Part shown: piece by piece, positions 50,838 to 64,000 of the stretch | Layout of the letters: each line of letters opens with the position of its first letter | Numbering within the stretch: position 1 is the stretch's first letter | Source of the DNA: Tyto alba | Taxonomy: Eukaryota > Chordata > Aves > Strigiformes > Tytonidae | DNA length: 64,000 bases | Assembly (NCBI RefSeq): GCF_018691265.1 | Contig: NW_024881321.1 | Location: 13,085,387-13,149,386, forward strand | Direction of reading: 5' to 3' | Translations under genes and position numbers: made by a program | The notes under the pieces: model-generated | Seen by the model: the letters and a program-made list of their open reading frames with translations, nothing else | The model's database searches: none | What the model was told of the DNA's origin: nothing

Positions 50838-51290
50838 AGTTTTACAGCTCCAGGCTGAAAAACCCCAACTCTCTCAGCCTTTCTTTGTAGATTTGCCAGC
50901 CCTCTGATCAGGCCTCTTCATGGCCCTCCTCTGGACCTACTCTAATAGGTCTATGTCTTTCTTGTACTGGGGGTCTCAGACCTGGATGCAGTACTCCAGG
51001 TGGTGTCTCATGACAGTGGAGTAGAGAAACAGAATCACGTACCTTGACCTGCTGGCCATGCTTCTTTTCTATGAAGCCCAGCATACAATTGGCTTCCGGG
51101 GTTGCAAGTGCACATTGCCAGCTCATACCTAATTTTTCATCCACCACTATCTCCAAGTCCTTCTCCGCAAGTCCATCCCTCAGGCTGTATTGATACCCAG
51201 GAGTTGTCCCAACCCAGGTGCAGGGCCTTTCACTTGGTCTTGTTGAACCTCATGAAGTTCACATGAGTCCACTCATACCTATCAGTGTTA
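50838..51290 (-). mobile_element. CR1 LINE fragment (minus strand)
   Basis: It matches, in reverse, the C-terminal half of CR1 ORF2. Antisense blocks include 'gctccaggctgaaaaacccc', 'ggccctcctctggac', 'gcagtactccaggtggtgtctca', 'cgacctgctggccatgcttctttt'-like, 'tgcaagtgcacattgccagctca' and 'cttgttgaacctcatgaagttcacatg'. It overlaps the region covered by 39700-40170 in the other CR1. Unusually for CR1 the 3' end is missing: it stops inside the coding region at about 50838 with no UTR or octamer tail. The 5' edge at about 51290 lies about 30 bp from the GATA/GACA array. It is an old copy. Confidence 0.9.
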
Positions 51291-51315
51291 ACCTACAAGA
51301 AGGATAATGTATTTT

Positions 51316-53724
<2,409 letters not shown>

Positions 53725-53800
53725 CCAAACCAAACCACCTACAAAAACAAACAAACAAAAAGAAAGAAAGAAACAAACAGACAAACAAACACCCCCCTAT
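53725..53800. repeat. A-rich simple repeat (AAAC/AAAG mixture)
   Basis: Imperfect AAACC, AAAC and AAAG units followed by a short C run. Confidence 0.9.
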
Positions 53801-55132
53801 TCTATAGTTCAATAGTTTGGGAATATATGAAACCATGAAAAATAATTCATGTTTTTATTTACAATGAGTCTTTGCACAAGAGTTCTCATATTTAACTAAT
53901 ATCATGTGGATACACCTTAAGAGTGAAATAATTCACTGGGTGAAGGTGTTGTGTCATTTTTCAATGTTCAGAGGACAGGAGAGCACCCAAATTTGTGATC
54001 TCTAAAGGCTATGCCATTATTCCCATTACATCTCTGGGGTGGTAAAGTTACAGTACTTTAAAATAAAGGCTTAGCATGTTTTCATATGTATTTATAATAC
54101 CTGTAAACATGGCTTTATGCATTTACTCTGGCAGCCATGGGTAAAAGCATACAATAGCAATGTTTTGGGAATAGTATAGAGCTGAAGAGAAAAGGATCTG
54201 TCTGGTCTGCTGGCAAGACTTAGAAAGAAAGATATCTCAATATTTTCCTTTCTGAATTTGTGCTAGCCATTCAGATTAAAAGAGTTAAGTGATAACACGG
54301 TAGGCGTTAAGAAGCTAAACATGGTAGGAGCATAATAAGGCTTGAAGATAATGGGAGACTATTTGGAATGATATCAGGTAAGAGATTGTCTGTTTCTACC
54401 ACCTATAAGGTGCTAAACAGCGAGCTTGCGAGCCATCCTGTCTGAAACAAATGGGCCTACACAGTCAGATAAGTTGCTCACCTTCCTTCAGAGCCAACAC
54501 TCTGAGAGAAGAGACTGCAACATGATACCCCCACATCAGATTAAACATGCTTACATATTTCCTACAAAAAATTCCAGTTATGGTAGAAATATTTTTCAGA
54601 CAGAAGCTTTTGGCTTTCACTAAAATAACCATTACAGAAATGTCAACTTTTCCATGGAAACCAGATGTCTTTCATACCAAAGGAGACTATACATACTATA
54701 CTGTATACCATGTCTATAAATATATACAAATATACAAAAAACATTTTCATGATTGTAATGCAGAACCTATCTTTCATAAATATGTACGATTTTGCTATCA
54801 CTCTATCAACAAATAAAAGAGAATGACTCTTGATTATTTTTAGAGGGAATTTTTAAAATTTGCAGGATTGGCAGAAAAAAAATGTTTAAATATTTCACCA
54901 GTGAAACACAAATTTGTTATCTATTTCTCAAAATGGCATGCCTTATATATCAAGTGGGATAGATAGACAACTCATGCAATATAATATCTGTCTACAGAAT
55001 TCATAGATGTAGTCTGATGTAATAGTAACAAAACATCCATACATATGTTGAAAGTACCTGTTATGATTATTCTGTTTTATACCCTTATGGAATATTCTTT
55101 CTTTTTTTTTTTTTTTTATTCTACAATAACAG
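53801..55132. other. Unique AT-rich non-coding DNA
   Basis: No gene or repeat family is recognised. It ends in T16 (55102-55117) and 'attctacaataacag', a strong acceptor-like sequence. Confidence 0.55.
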
Positions 55133-55144
55133 GGCTCGCAACAG
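55133..55144 (+). other. Candidate 12-nt microexon
   Basis: Seen: a long T tract plus 'attctacaataacag' directly precedes 55133. The 12 nt GGCTCGCAACAG are followed at 55145 by a good donor context (CAG then gtaaaa). In phase 0 it encodes GSQQ. Twelve nt keeps the frame between the phase-0 candidates at 37952-38050 and 57505. Microexons of 3-27 nt with strong upstream pyrimidine tracts are known from neuronal vertebrate genes. Whether this one is real cannot be decided from sequence, since very short splice-site pairs also arise by chance. Confidence 0.22.
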
Positions 55145-57504
55145 GTAAAATTCGTTTAATTCTGATTTGATTGCATGGCAAACCATTTTTTTTAATTTCT
55201 CTGACCACTGTCAGATGTTTTGGTGATATGTCTGTAGACAGCAGTCATAGCTCGCATTTGGGTGTCTTTTCAAGACAGAAATACTAGCAAGTTTAAGCTG
55301 CACAACTTACCCTTTTTATTTGACATAACTGTGGCAGTCCCATTAAAATAAGATATATGCTTTTACATTAGCCTGACAAGGGATTACACTAAATAAAATG
55401 TTTTTGACTGGCATAAGTTTCCTATTACTCAATTTGTCCTTTGCTGCCAGAATAGGGATATAAAAAGGAGCATAACATGAAAAGTCCTTGTCCGCAGGCT
55501 CCTTGAAATTACTTGGAGGCCAACAGTCCTGTAACTCATATGTATTCTTTATTTAGGATTTACTAGCAAACTGTTTTCTAATCATGATAATATCAACATT
55601 TAAATGCATTAATTTCTCAAAAATAAATACCATTCTGATTGATAATTCACTAACAACAGTTATATATTGACATTTTTGCATGTGCAAAGAACTATTTTTT
55701 CAGATACCGATCTAAAAGTAAATTTTTGTCATTCATCATATGTCATACTATTATTTTTGTGTTGTATTTTATTTCTTTGCCAAGTCAGAAGGTAAAGGCT
55801 GATGAACTTGGGCTGTTCCATAATACTTTTAAGCTAAAAATAGTGATATTGAACCAAGGTCACCAATGGAATTGGTCAGTTGGCAGCTCTGCTCTCAGAT
55901 GAATAGTTCATGGTCTGTTTTCTAATGTAACCAACATTACATCATTCAACAATTTATGTGACCTTCAAAGAATTCAGTCTTTATCATTCAAACTAAAGAA
56001 CCTCAGTCAACACAGAAAGGATTATATGGGTCACCAAATCACCTGTCTTTTTTAAATGAGCCAAAAGAAAGGTTCCCACCTGCTCAAGCAAATATACAAT
56101 GTGTGTCCTGACTGGAAATCATTCTTGCCAATTCTTTTCCTGCTTAGTGGAAAGGACACATCATAGTTCGTCATTTCCACATTGCCAGCTGATATAGCCA
56201 CCAGGAAAAGCCAAAAGCTAAAATAGGCCTAACCATCCCACATAATCTTTCAGTCCATAGATACAAAGTGTTGATTCTTTATCCCACAGAAGAGAAAAAA
56301 CAAATTCTTGTGGTTCAGAGAGGTACAAAGAAATCACAATTAAATCTAGTCTTTGCACATCTCATCCCCGGTTTTAAATCAGCAAAACAGTTCCTCAGTT
56401 TCCATGGAGTCAGAGGTTTCTGCCTCACCAAATCAAAAGTGTGAAATAATTATGCTTTACATCTAACAACTCAAGTGGGTTCACACCGGCTACCCACTTG
56501 CAGACACTGAATGCCTAACTCCTTTGATCCAACTCTACCAGCTCATTAAGCAATATTTTCTCAATAATTTTTTGTATGTAAACATTGAACAAAAGGCTAA
56601 ACATTGTACCAAAAAACTGAATACTGCACAGCAGGGTTTGATGATAGCAGCCAATTGCTTCCCCTGCAGTTGGAAGACAGCTTGGGTAACTATTCCAAGG
56701 ATTAATGAGCAATCAGTTCTAAATTAAACTAAGACCTATGTTTAAATCTTTTTCCCCTCACACCCTTTACAAGTCTGAATTTGAGTTACACCCAGAGATA
56801 AAATGCAGTATTTGGCTTTGTGTGTTGTAGAACATTATTAGCAGAGTGAAAAATTCCATCTTTAGCATTTCCTTTACATTTTTTAGCTTTTATTTTACCA
56901 AGCAATTTGAAAGGAAATGGTCTGTGATGAGGTTTGCTGCTTCTGCACCAGGCTATAAACAGAAGTTTCCTGTCAGTCATTTCTAGAAGCTATACAACCC
57001 CTTTTTGAAACTGGAACACAAGCATTAGGTCTGTGAGACTCACAACTGTTCTGACATGCCACTTTCATACTGAGCTCAGTTTTTAACTACTGACAAAGCA
57101 GTCAGGTAGTATGAAACAGATAGTATAGTGAACAATTAGAATAAATGTCACTGAGGGCTTTACAGTAGCTCAGTAAATAACAAGCTATTTGTGACTATGC
57201 AGCCTTTGTAACTCTACAGCCTCTACCTCTATATCAGTTCAAACTACAGTACTGATACAGGGCACAATACTGATCAAGTTAGGTGTTAGGTGCACATGCA
57301 TACAAGCATGCAACACTAGTTACATATTGTAAGCACCAAAGGAGTTTTTAGATTAGACTAAGTAAAGGTTCTGTAGGATAAGAATATTGTTCTAAACATG
57401 ACTGCTTTTGGATAGATGGCAGAACTAGCAGAAATCCATTACTTACACATTTCTGTTCTAATTTCCTAACTACCCTCTTTCCCTTCCTCCTCCCTTAATT
57501 CCAG
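55145..57504. other. Unique AT-rich non-coding DNA
   Basis: No gene or transposon is recognised. It ends in an extended pyrimidine tract (57472-57502) that forms the acceptor for 57505. Confidence 0.55.
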
Positions 57505-57788
57505 CCTAAAAAGTTGAAGCAGGAATTAAAAGACACCTCAGAGACTGCCAAAGAGAAGATGGGAGATGCAAAAGTTACCCTACAAGAAAACTTTCAGGAC
57601 ATGTTAATTTGCTGTGTAATTTCCTCCTCCCAGTGTGAATTTGCCTCATTTTGTCTATGAACAGCTTATTGTGCATGTATATATCTACAATTAGGAAATG
57701 ATGATATGTACCACCAAATTGTGTTTTTTACTTATTATTTGTACTGTGTAAAGAACAAAAATACTAAAGATAATTATGGTACAATAAA
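57505..57788 (+). other. Candidate 3'-terminal exon, gene unknown
   Basis: Seen: a very strong acceptor (ccctctttcccttcctcctcccttaattccag) precedes 57505. Only frame 0 is open. It runs 51 codons to TGA at 57658-57660, beginning PKKLKQELKDTSETAKEK and continuing MGDAKVTLQENFQDM before a Cys/Ser-rich end. The first 33 codons are lysine- and glutamate-rich, like an amphipathic or coiled helix. AATAAA lies at 57783-57788, 123 nt past the stop. No clear donor occurs within the frame. Inference: this is the most exon-like segment of the window and may be the last coding exon of a plus-strand gene or an alternative terminus. I do not recognise the protein. Confidence 0.38.
57783..57788 (+). promoter_or_regulatory. 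Possible polyadenylation signal (AATAAA)
   Basis: Canonical hexamer downstream of the candidate terminal exon. In AT-rich DNA the hexamer is common, so it supports the exon only weakly. Confidence 0.3.
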
Positions 57789-58749
57789 TCAGAGTAAATA
57801 AGATTAAGATTGTAATGTTACAATGGATTCAGAAAAAAATTATCACAGTGATACTGGCCATTTTGATACTGAATAGCAGTCACATCATGAGCCACTGACA
57901 TTCAGAAGTGGATTTTTCCTTCTCACTTTCCATTATATCTTAAAAAAGAGAGACATATTGATTTTACTGATTTTTTAAAAAATAACTAAATGAAAGGGAA
58001 AAAAGCAGCATTACATCACTTACCATTTTTGTACCTACTTTTTTTATAAAAAGTTGACAGTAAAATGTAGAAGTTTGGTTGTTTTTTTTTTAAAAGTAGT
58101 ATATCTAAAGAGACTTTCAACAAAACCCATTCTATTCAATGAAAAAACTCCACCTGTGAAAATTACAACATACCACAACTGTATTACAATACAGCTATTG
58201 GAGGTCAACCAGGTGATGGTTAGATAAAATACAATATCTATTGTGGAGTTTAACTTTTATCTGAAAGCACGCTCTTGAGCTTTGTGAAATAGATAAGAGA
58301 AAGCACTTTTCTTTTGGTGGAAAATACATGAACTGATTTAATATATTTAGTATTGACAATGTGCTTAATATCATACAAAATACAGTTGCTTTCAAAATTC
58401 TGCCTTTTCCCTATTTGGAAAAATCATTATTATATGATTAACTTTTATTGATACTTTCCATATACTCATGCAAAATCTATTAACAATTATTTTTTTAAAA
58501 CATACATAGAGTTATTAGATGCATACATTTAATTGTAAAATGCAATTATTCTTGAAGTCAGGCTAAAAAGATGAAATTTCAGTGAATTTCATAAAACCTG
58601 TGATTTTTTGCTTAGGTGTTGCTAGTTAAATAACCTCATTAGAAATTCCATCATTACTAGCAATTTTTGATAATCAGTTGAACCTGGGACATACATTGCT
58701 AACCCATATTTTGTAATGGGCTTCACATCTGGAATACTATGTCTGTGTT
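57789..58749. other. Unique AT-rich non-coding DNA
   Basis: Nothing is recognised. The last five bases (GTGTT, 58745-58749) are the left target duplication of the next LTR. Confidence 0.6.
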
Positions 58750-59014
58750 TGGACTGTTTTGGTCTGAAATAGAGTTAATATTCCTTTTTGGGAACTAGAA
58801 GAGTGGTGTGTTTTGGATTTAGCTTTGGGTCTGGTATGAGAAGAAAGTTGATAGCACACTGATGTTTTCAGCTGCTACCGAGACTTCAAGGACTCTCTGA
58901 CTTCCCATGTTCTGCCCGTGCGCAAGGGCACAGGGAGCAGGGAGGGAGCACGGCCATAGCACCTGACCCTAATTGGCCAATGAAATATTCCATTTCATGG
59001 AACGTCATGCTCAC

Positions 59015-59022
59015 TATATAGA
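59015..59022 (+). promoter_or_regulatory. LTR TATA box (TATATAGA)
   Basis: Same motif and context as at 35833-35840. It lies about 265 bp into the LTR. Confidence 0.6.
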
Positions 59023-59200
59023 GGAGGGGTGGTTGGGAAGGAGCTCTCTCGCTTCCAGGATTGTGATTGTGCGATCTTGGTATCTCGGGGTCACTAGCCG
59101 GGAACAGGCTGGGTATTGGTCAGCGGGTGGTGAGCAATTGCACTGTGCATTGCCCATTTATATTTTCTATTAATGTCATTGTTCTCACTTTATTACCATT

Positions 59201-59206
59201 AATAAA
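59201..59206 (+). promoter_or_regulatory. LTR polyadenylation signal (AATAAA)
   Basis: Intact hexamer in the position where the sibling LTR at 35568 has a degraded version. Confidence 0.6.
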
Positions 59207-59321
59207 ATGATCCTATATCAAGCTGTGAGTCTCCCTTTACCCCTCCAATTACCTCCCCAATTCCCAGGTGTGTGGGGGGAAGGGTGGGTGATCGGCTGCC
59301 AACCAGGTTCAAACCATGACA

Positions 59322-62300
59322 GTGTTCATCCTATCAGCAGAGTTAAGATATAGAAACCTTATGTCTGTGTTCATTTTCCTGTCAGGAGTTATCAGTTAGG
59401 CACAGACCTTTGTAAAAATAATTCTGGTTCTTCTAGACCCAAGATATGCAAATTTAGGAGTTTCTGTACCAAACTCACCCTCACCTACTTCTAGATATGT
59501 GATTGTAGAAAAAAGGTGAGATAGGACTTTTCTGCAGCTATCACCAAAGATAAACCAAGAGACAGTATTTTGAAATCTTGACACCTTGATTTTGTATGTG
59601 TCAGCATCTTTTCCACCTTTATTTTAATGTACAGTTTTCTGTATGTGTCTAGTTTCAGTACATAAATGCCGCACAGGGAGAAAAAAAAGTCTCTGTATTG
59701 AGTGCTTTCTCAGAAAACACCACATGCTGGAATTCTACCACAAATCTTCCTGAAGGGGTGTTTTCATGTAGCTCATTATAAGAAATGTTTATTACTGGTA
59801 GCTTAAGTTTTCCTATCATAAGCTAATGTTAGCAATTTATTTATCCATTACTATTTAGTTATGTAAACAAGAAATATGAATCATAAATAGGGAGACAATC
59901 ATAAGTTCTTCTTTTTTAAAATCTCATGTTCACAATATTTTATCACCATCATGTTAGATAAATTATTGTGTTATATTCAAATAAATGGAAAGTAATGGAA
60001 AATGAAAAAGGAGTTGAATTGACTGACAAAGCTTCACAGTTTAATAAGTAATGATGTTGTACAATGGTTATTAATTTCCTTTAAAGCAAATATGCCCTTT
60101 TCTCACACACATTAGATTATAGTTTTGATTTTGTTTTCCATTACTTGTAGATGCTTATTTACTTTGGGTGATTGGCTATCCAAATGTGGCAGGAATATAC
60201 CATTTTACAAGATTGGTTACAGAATTACAGAGAGTTTTCAGAAATGTAGTCTGTTTCTCTCATATATTGTGATTGAAAGCTTGACACATTTATTAATTTA
60301 ATTATCTAACTGCCTAGCTGTCCCACTGTAGCTTCCACAAGAACAGCAAGTACTGTATTTCTTTACTTAGTGTTTTCTTGCCACCCCTCTGTTTCATTCA
60401 TCATCTCTGCCTGCAAACGGTGAGATCTGAAGGGCAGATCAGCCACAAGTCCCCAGAGGAGGCACAGATGAGACATACAAGGTAAAAAAAAAAAAAAAAG
60501 AACCAGGGACACTTCTAAAGGAAAGGAGACAGAAAGACTGATCAAACAACTGAACTAAGAAGAGATTATGAGAAGATGTCAGAAAAGATTAATTTGAAGA
60601 GATGAGGCATAACGCATAATATTAGGAATTTTTATGGAACAGCTAGAGACAGGTCAAAAAAAAAAAAAATAGAGAGAGAAAAGGAGAAAAATAAAGGTGA
60701 ATAAGATGAGCAAAGCCTTTCAAAGTATATCAGAATAGCCCTAGACTGAAAGCAAAAGAAACGTGTCAAACAAGGGACAGACAAAATAAGTGGTAAGCAT
60801 AAAGAAGGAAGGACTTGTTAATAAAACACTACAGGAGGATTTTATGTAGAAATGCAAGTGAACTGGTTAAACGCATTAGTTGGAGTAGACTTTATCCCAA
60901 CAGACTAGAACACCACTTTCAAAATGTAATTCCAATATCACCTGCAGTAAGGACCAAATAAATTATATGTCACTTTACCCAGAAGAGGCAAAGTTCAATC
61001 TGCCCACACTGCTGGGAAACTTGTTCAGAACCTACATTTGCTTTCCTTTAAAAAGTAAGACCATTCAGCCAATGCTGAGTCATATTTTAATGAATGCACT
61101 TCACATCCATGGGTCTAATTAGTTATAGTTACACACAGCTATCCTGAATGTCTATTTGTTAGCATGGCCCATTAAATTAGTTTTTTTTTTTTTTCTAAAG
61201 TTTACGTTCTGATGGTTGAAAATCAGGTTACTTACCTGAAAATTAAACACTTTGTGAACATTAGCTGAAATTTAGATTTCAATTCTCATGGGAGCTTATA
61301 GGAAATTTAAAAAGATATAGTTAACAGAAAGGTTAATCAAAGGTTAATAGTTTTTATGACTGAGAAGAGTGGATAGAAAGTAGGGACACTTTAGTAGTTT
61401 TTTCACATGTTAACTCGTTTCAGCTGGAAAACTCTGAGGTCTGTAAAGTGACTATCATACATCTGTTTCTCAGATGAAAACAGTCTAGGGACATACTGGG
61501 GCATTAGTGTCTAATCAATTTAACATCAGCTGAGGAAAAAGTGCAAAAAGCTGTATGTAGGAAATCAAGAGAAATCTATGCAAAAAGTATTACACAGATT
61601 AATCTTCTAAATAGATGCTGAATGTGAGTAATCAACCCTGAATATATCTGGAAAAATTCTTACCTTGAAAAAGTGTAAATCAAGACACTGGATGTCCTAG
61701 TAATTGGAGATATGCTGATATTTTACACAGGATTATAAAAGTCAGCATTGAATATGTAGAGAACAAAAGAAAGAAAACAAAAATAAACTAGGCTCAAACA
61801 ATGTATGCCTGTGCTACTGAAACATGCAATACAATTCATATTCTTTGATATAAAATCTTTAAAAAAAATGTAAAATTAAATGTTTATATGTGAGACTTTT
61901 AAGAAAAATAGTAAATTAAGGGGTAAATCGCAGCATTTGCAAAATTGACAGAAGAGAAGGAGGAACAAGGTTAGAAGAAGAACACAGGTTTGACTTATTT
62001 GTTTGCCTGAAGGGATGTGACTCTTTTTTTTTTTTTTCTTCACAAAAGGATATACTAGAAACATTTCTGGGTAGTCCTGTCAATCTACTCCATATAAACA
62101 ATTAAAAATTAACTGGAAGAGAAATAGAAAGCTGCATGTTTATCTCCTGAATGGATGCTCTAATTATCAGACAATAGCAACATTTTCACTCTTGGGTCTC
62201 ATAAGTATTTGAATAATTTCCTATATTGAGCAGAATGTCTGCAGCAGGATGTACTGAGTAAAATCCAAGTCTAAAATTTTTAGACTCTGCTATTTAGGGA

Positions 62301-62984
62301 CCTGTATGGAAAAATAATCATGTAAAGCTCCTCAGACACAGAGTGGATCTTGCTCTCTGTTTCTCATTGAAAAGCTTAGCCCCTGCAAGTTGGTGTAAAA
62401 GGAAAGTCACAGCATACTTTTCAGCTCAGGATAATCATTAAATGCTACCTTAAATTCACAAATAGTTCCATGATAATGAAAACACAAGTTTTTAACATAA
62501 TAACCACTGAGAAAATGTCATTCTACTCCAGAAAAGACAATCTGAGAAAATACAAAGGAAAGGGAAATCATAGATTCTTCTCTTCAGTTATCCTATGGCA
62601 AACATTGTATTGATGATGGAATAGAGATGAATTAGGAGACATCTGGATGGCTACACCATTTTCAGGTACTATAGCAATAATGTAGCTACACTAGGTTCCT
62701 CATGAAGGAGGAACAGCTCCATTAAGATCAGGACTCTGATATGACTACACCCTCACCGTCAATATCGTTGGGTGTTCTTTGATATCCCTCCAATGTGCAC
62801 TAAGAATACTGGATAGCCAATCACCCATCACAAAGCTGGTCAAGGATCACAATATCTCACTTTCCTCCTAAACTGCACTTAACTGCAGTGACAATAAAGG
62901 GGAAATAAAAACAAATAACATAATTGAGGAAATATTAAATATGGAAGACAAGTAACCTCTAAAGTAATGAGAGAAGGTTTTGTT
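59322..62984. other. Unique AT-rich non-coding DNA
   Basis: No gene or transposon is recognised. It contains short A or T runs near 60484-60499, 60657-60669, 61180-61194 and 62024-62037. Confidence 0.55.
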
Positions 62985-63087
62985 TGGTAGTTTTTTTGTT
63001 TGTTTCTTTGTTTCTTAATTCCCTTATGGATAAGAGAACTATTGTTTTGGTTTGTTTGTTTGTTTTTTGTTTTTGTTTTTGTTTTTT
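62985..63087. repeat. (TTTG)n / T-rich simple repeats
   Basis: Two patches of imperfect TTTG and TTTTTG units (about 62985-63017 and 63043-63087), separated by unique sequence. Confidence 0.85.
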
Positions 63088-64000
63088 CCCTAGAGACAGG
63101 ATTCTTTTGATTATGTTCTTATTTCTCAAAACTTTTACAAGAAAATGCTAAACTAAACACTTATCTAAAGCTAAGTTTGTCTTACCTGTTATTGAATTGC
63201 TTAGGGAACCTTAGAAACACCTAGTTCAAAACTGGCCTAATAGAAAGCCTGTACATTAGTTACAAATGTCCAGTATTGTCTCTGATATACAAATTTACTA
63301 TCAGTATTTTATATCAGCTTTCAGAACACTATTCAGTCTTTTGTTATAAAACAGAGAATGTGGGCCTCTAGACGATTTCTGTATTAACAGATCAAACCGG
63401 GCAAACGCAGAAGACAAGTCAAAAATTGGCAACAATTTTAAGACATCTTGGATTTGAAGACAGAATGTCTCCAGCAAAGCTGACTTAAAACTGACAGAAA
63501 GATTAGGCCTACAATAATCACTATAATTTGAATTTTGGATTTTTTTTTTTCCTTTCTCTCTCCTCTCCATCTCAATCAAGCACATACTTTACGCTTCCTG
63601 AACTAAAGCAAAAACATGAAAAAAACTGTACCACAGATTTTGAACACTATAATCACATGGGATAAGCATGGTAACCATAACTTTGATACTGCACACTCAC
63701 AACTATTGATCATTGCTGAGTTTTAAAATTATTTTAAGAGACAACACTATTTTATTTTCCTGATGGACATTTTTCAAATCTTACAATGGCAACACCCAAG
63801 CAAGCTGTTCTACACACGATTCACAATTCAGAGTCTGAAGACATTTTGCAGTTTTTCACTACTAATACAAGAATTCAGCTTTCGTCTTCCTGTTCTGCTG
63901 CATAGGAAAAATTGAAAAGTTCCAGAATTAGAAGAAAAGGGTACATTTGCACTTTAATCACTTGTCTGGATTTGATGCACAGAAATCAGACATTCAAACC
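63088..64000. other. Unique AT-rich non-coding DNA to window end
   Basis: Nothing is recognised. The minus-strand 94-codon frame at 63301-63585 has no recognisable motif. Confidence 0.6.

Larger units (their letters stand above)
58750..59321 (+). mobile_element. Solitary 572-bp avian ERVL-type LTR
   Basis: It begins TGGACTGTTTTGGTCTG and aligns base for base with the start of the LTR at 35568. It ends TTCAAACCATGACA. GTGTT flanks it exactly at 58745-58749 and 59322-59326. It shares the whole block order with 35568-36157, including an identical 'gctcactatatagaggaggggtggt'. TATATAGA (59015-59022) and AATAAA (59201-59206) are intact. There is no internal sequence. Numerous differences from the 35568 copy show that the two are independent insertions, not the two ends of one provirus. 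Confidence 0.93.

Overview
This window is AT-rich, almost entirely non-coding DNA from a bird. The evidence is the repeat content. There are four CR1 (chicken repeat 1) LINE fragments, including a 3' end that finishes in the diagnostic ATTCTATGATTCTGTGATT tail. There are also seven solitary LTRs that look like avian ERVL-type elements, four of them with perfect 5-bp target-site duplications. No mammalian SINE or L1 is recognisable. The exact species cannot be told from sequence alone. I found no complete protein-coding gene, no rRNA, no confident tRNA and no CRISPR. The longest open frames are by-products of LTRs, LINEs or simple repeats. The window is best read as a large intron or an intergenic desert.

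Layout: a CR1 3' end (1-165); a decayed minus-strand LTR (1428-1990); unique AT-rich DNA; a 1-kb minus-strand LTR (9248-10265); unique DNA; a 580-bp plus-strand LTR (15595-16174); a long unique stretch with homopolymer tracts, a possible ancient SINE-like relic (about 23.1-23.3 kb) and a GC-rich islet (about 25.0-25.3 kb); an internally deleted CR1 (about 28.84-29.83 kb); a minus-strand LTR carrying a large ATT microsatellite (30546-31213); a possible conserved non-coding block (about 32.8-33.2 kb); a 1.1-kb plus-strand LTR with a 68-bp tandem repeat (33514-34634); another possible enhancer-like block with an octamer site (about 35.3-35.57 kb), bordered by an LTR (35568-36157); a long CR1 with reverse-transcriptase remnants (39505-40509); unique DNA; a minus-strand CR1 (about 50838-51290) next to a compound GATA/GACA array (51321-51460); unique DNA; and a final LTR (58750-59321) of the same subfamily as the one at 35568.

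A few short segments have good splice signals around an open frame on the plus strand: 5563-5617, 14831-14878, 37952-38050, a 12-nt microexon at 55133-55144, and a terminal-exon-like block at 57505-57788 with an AATAAA. The last four are mutually phase-compatible (all phase 0). They could therefore be the only trace of a host gene spanning the window. I do not recognise the peptide, and chance remains a serious alternative. I found no convincing new biological system here. The most useful leads are the phase-0 exon chain, the Bkm-like GATA/GACA array and the two possible conserved regulatory blocks.
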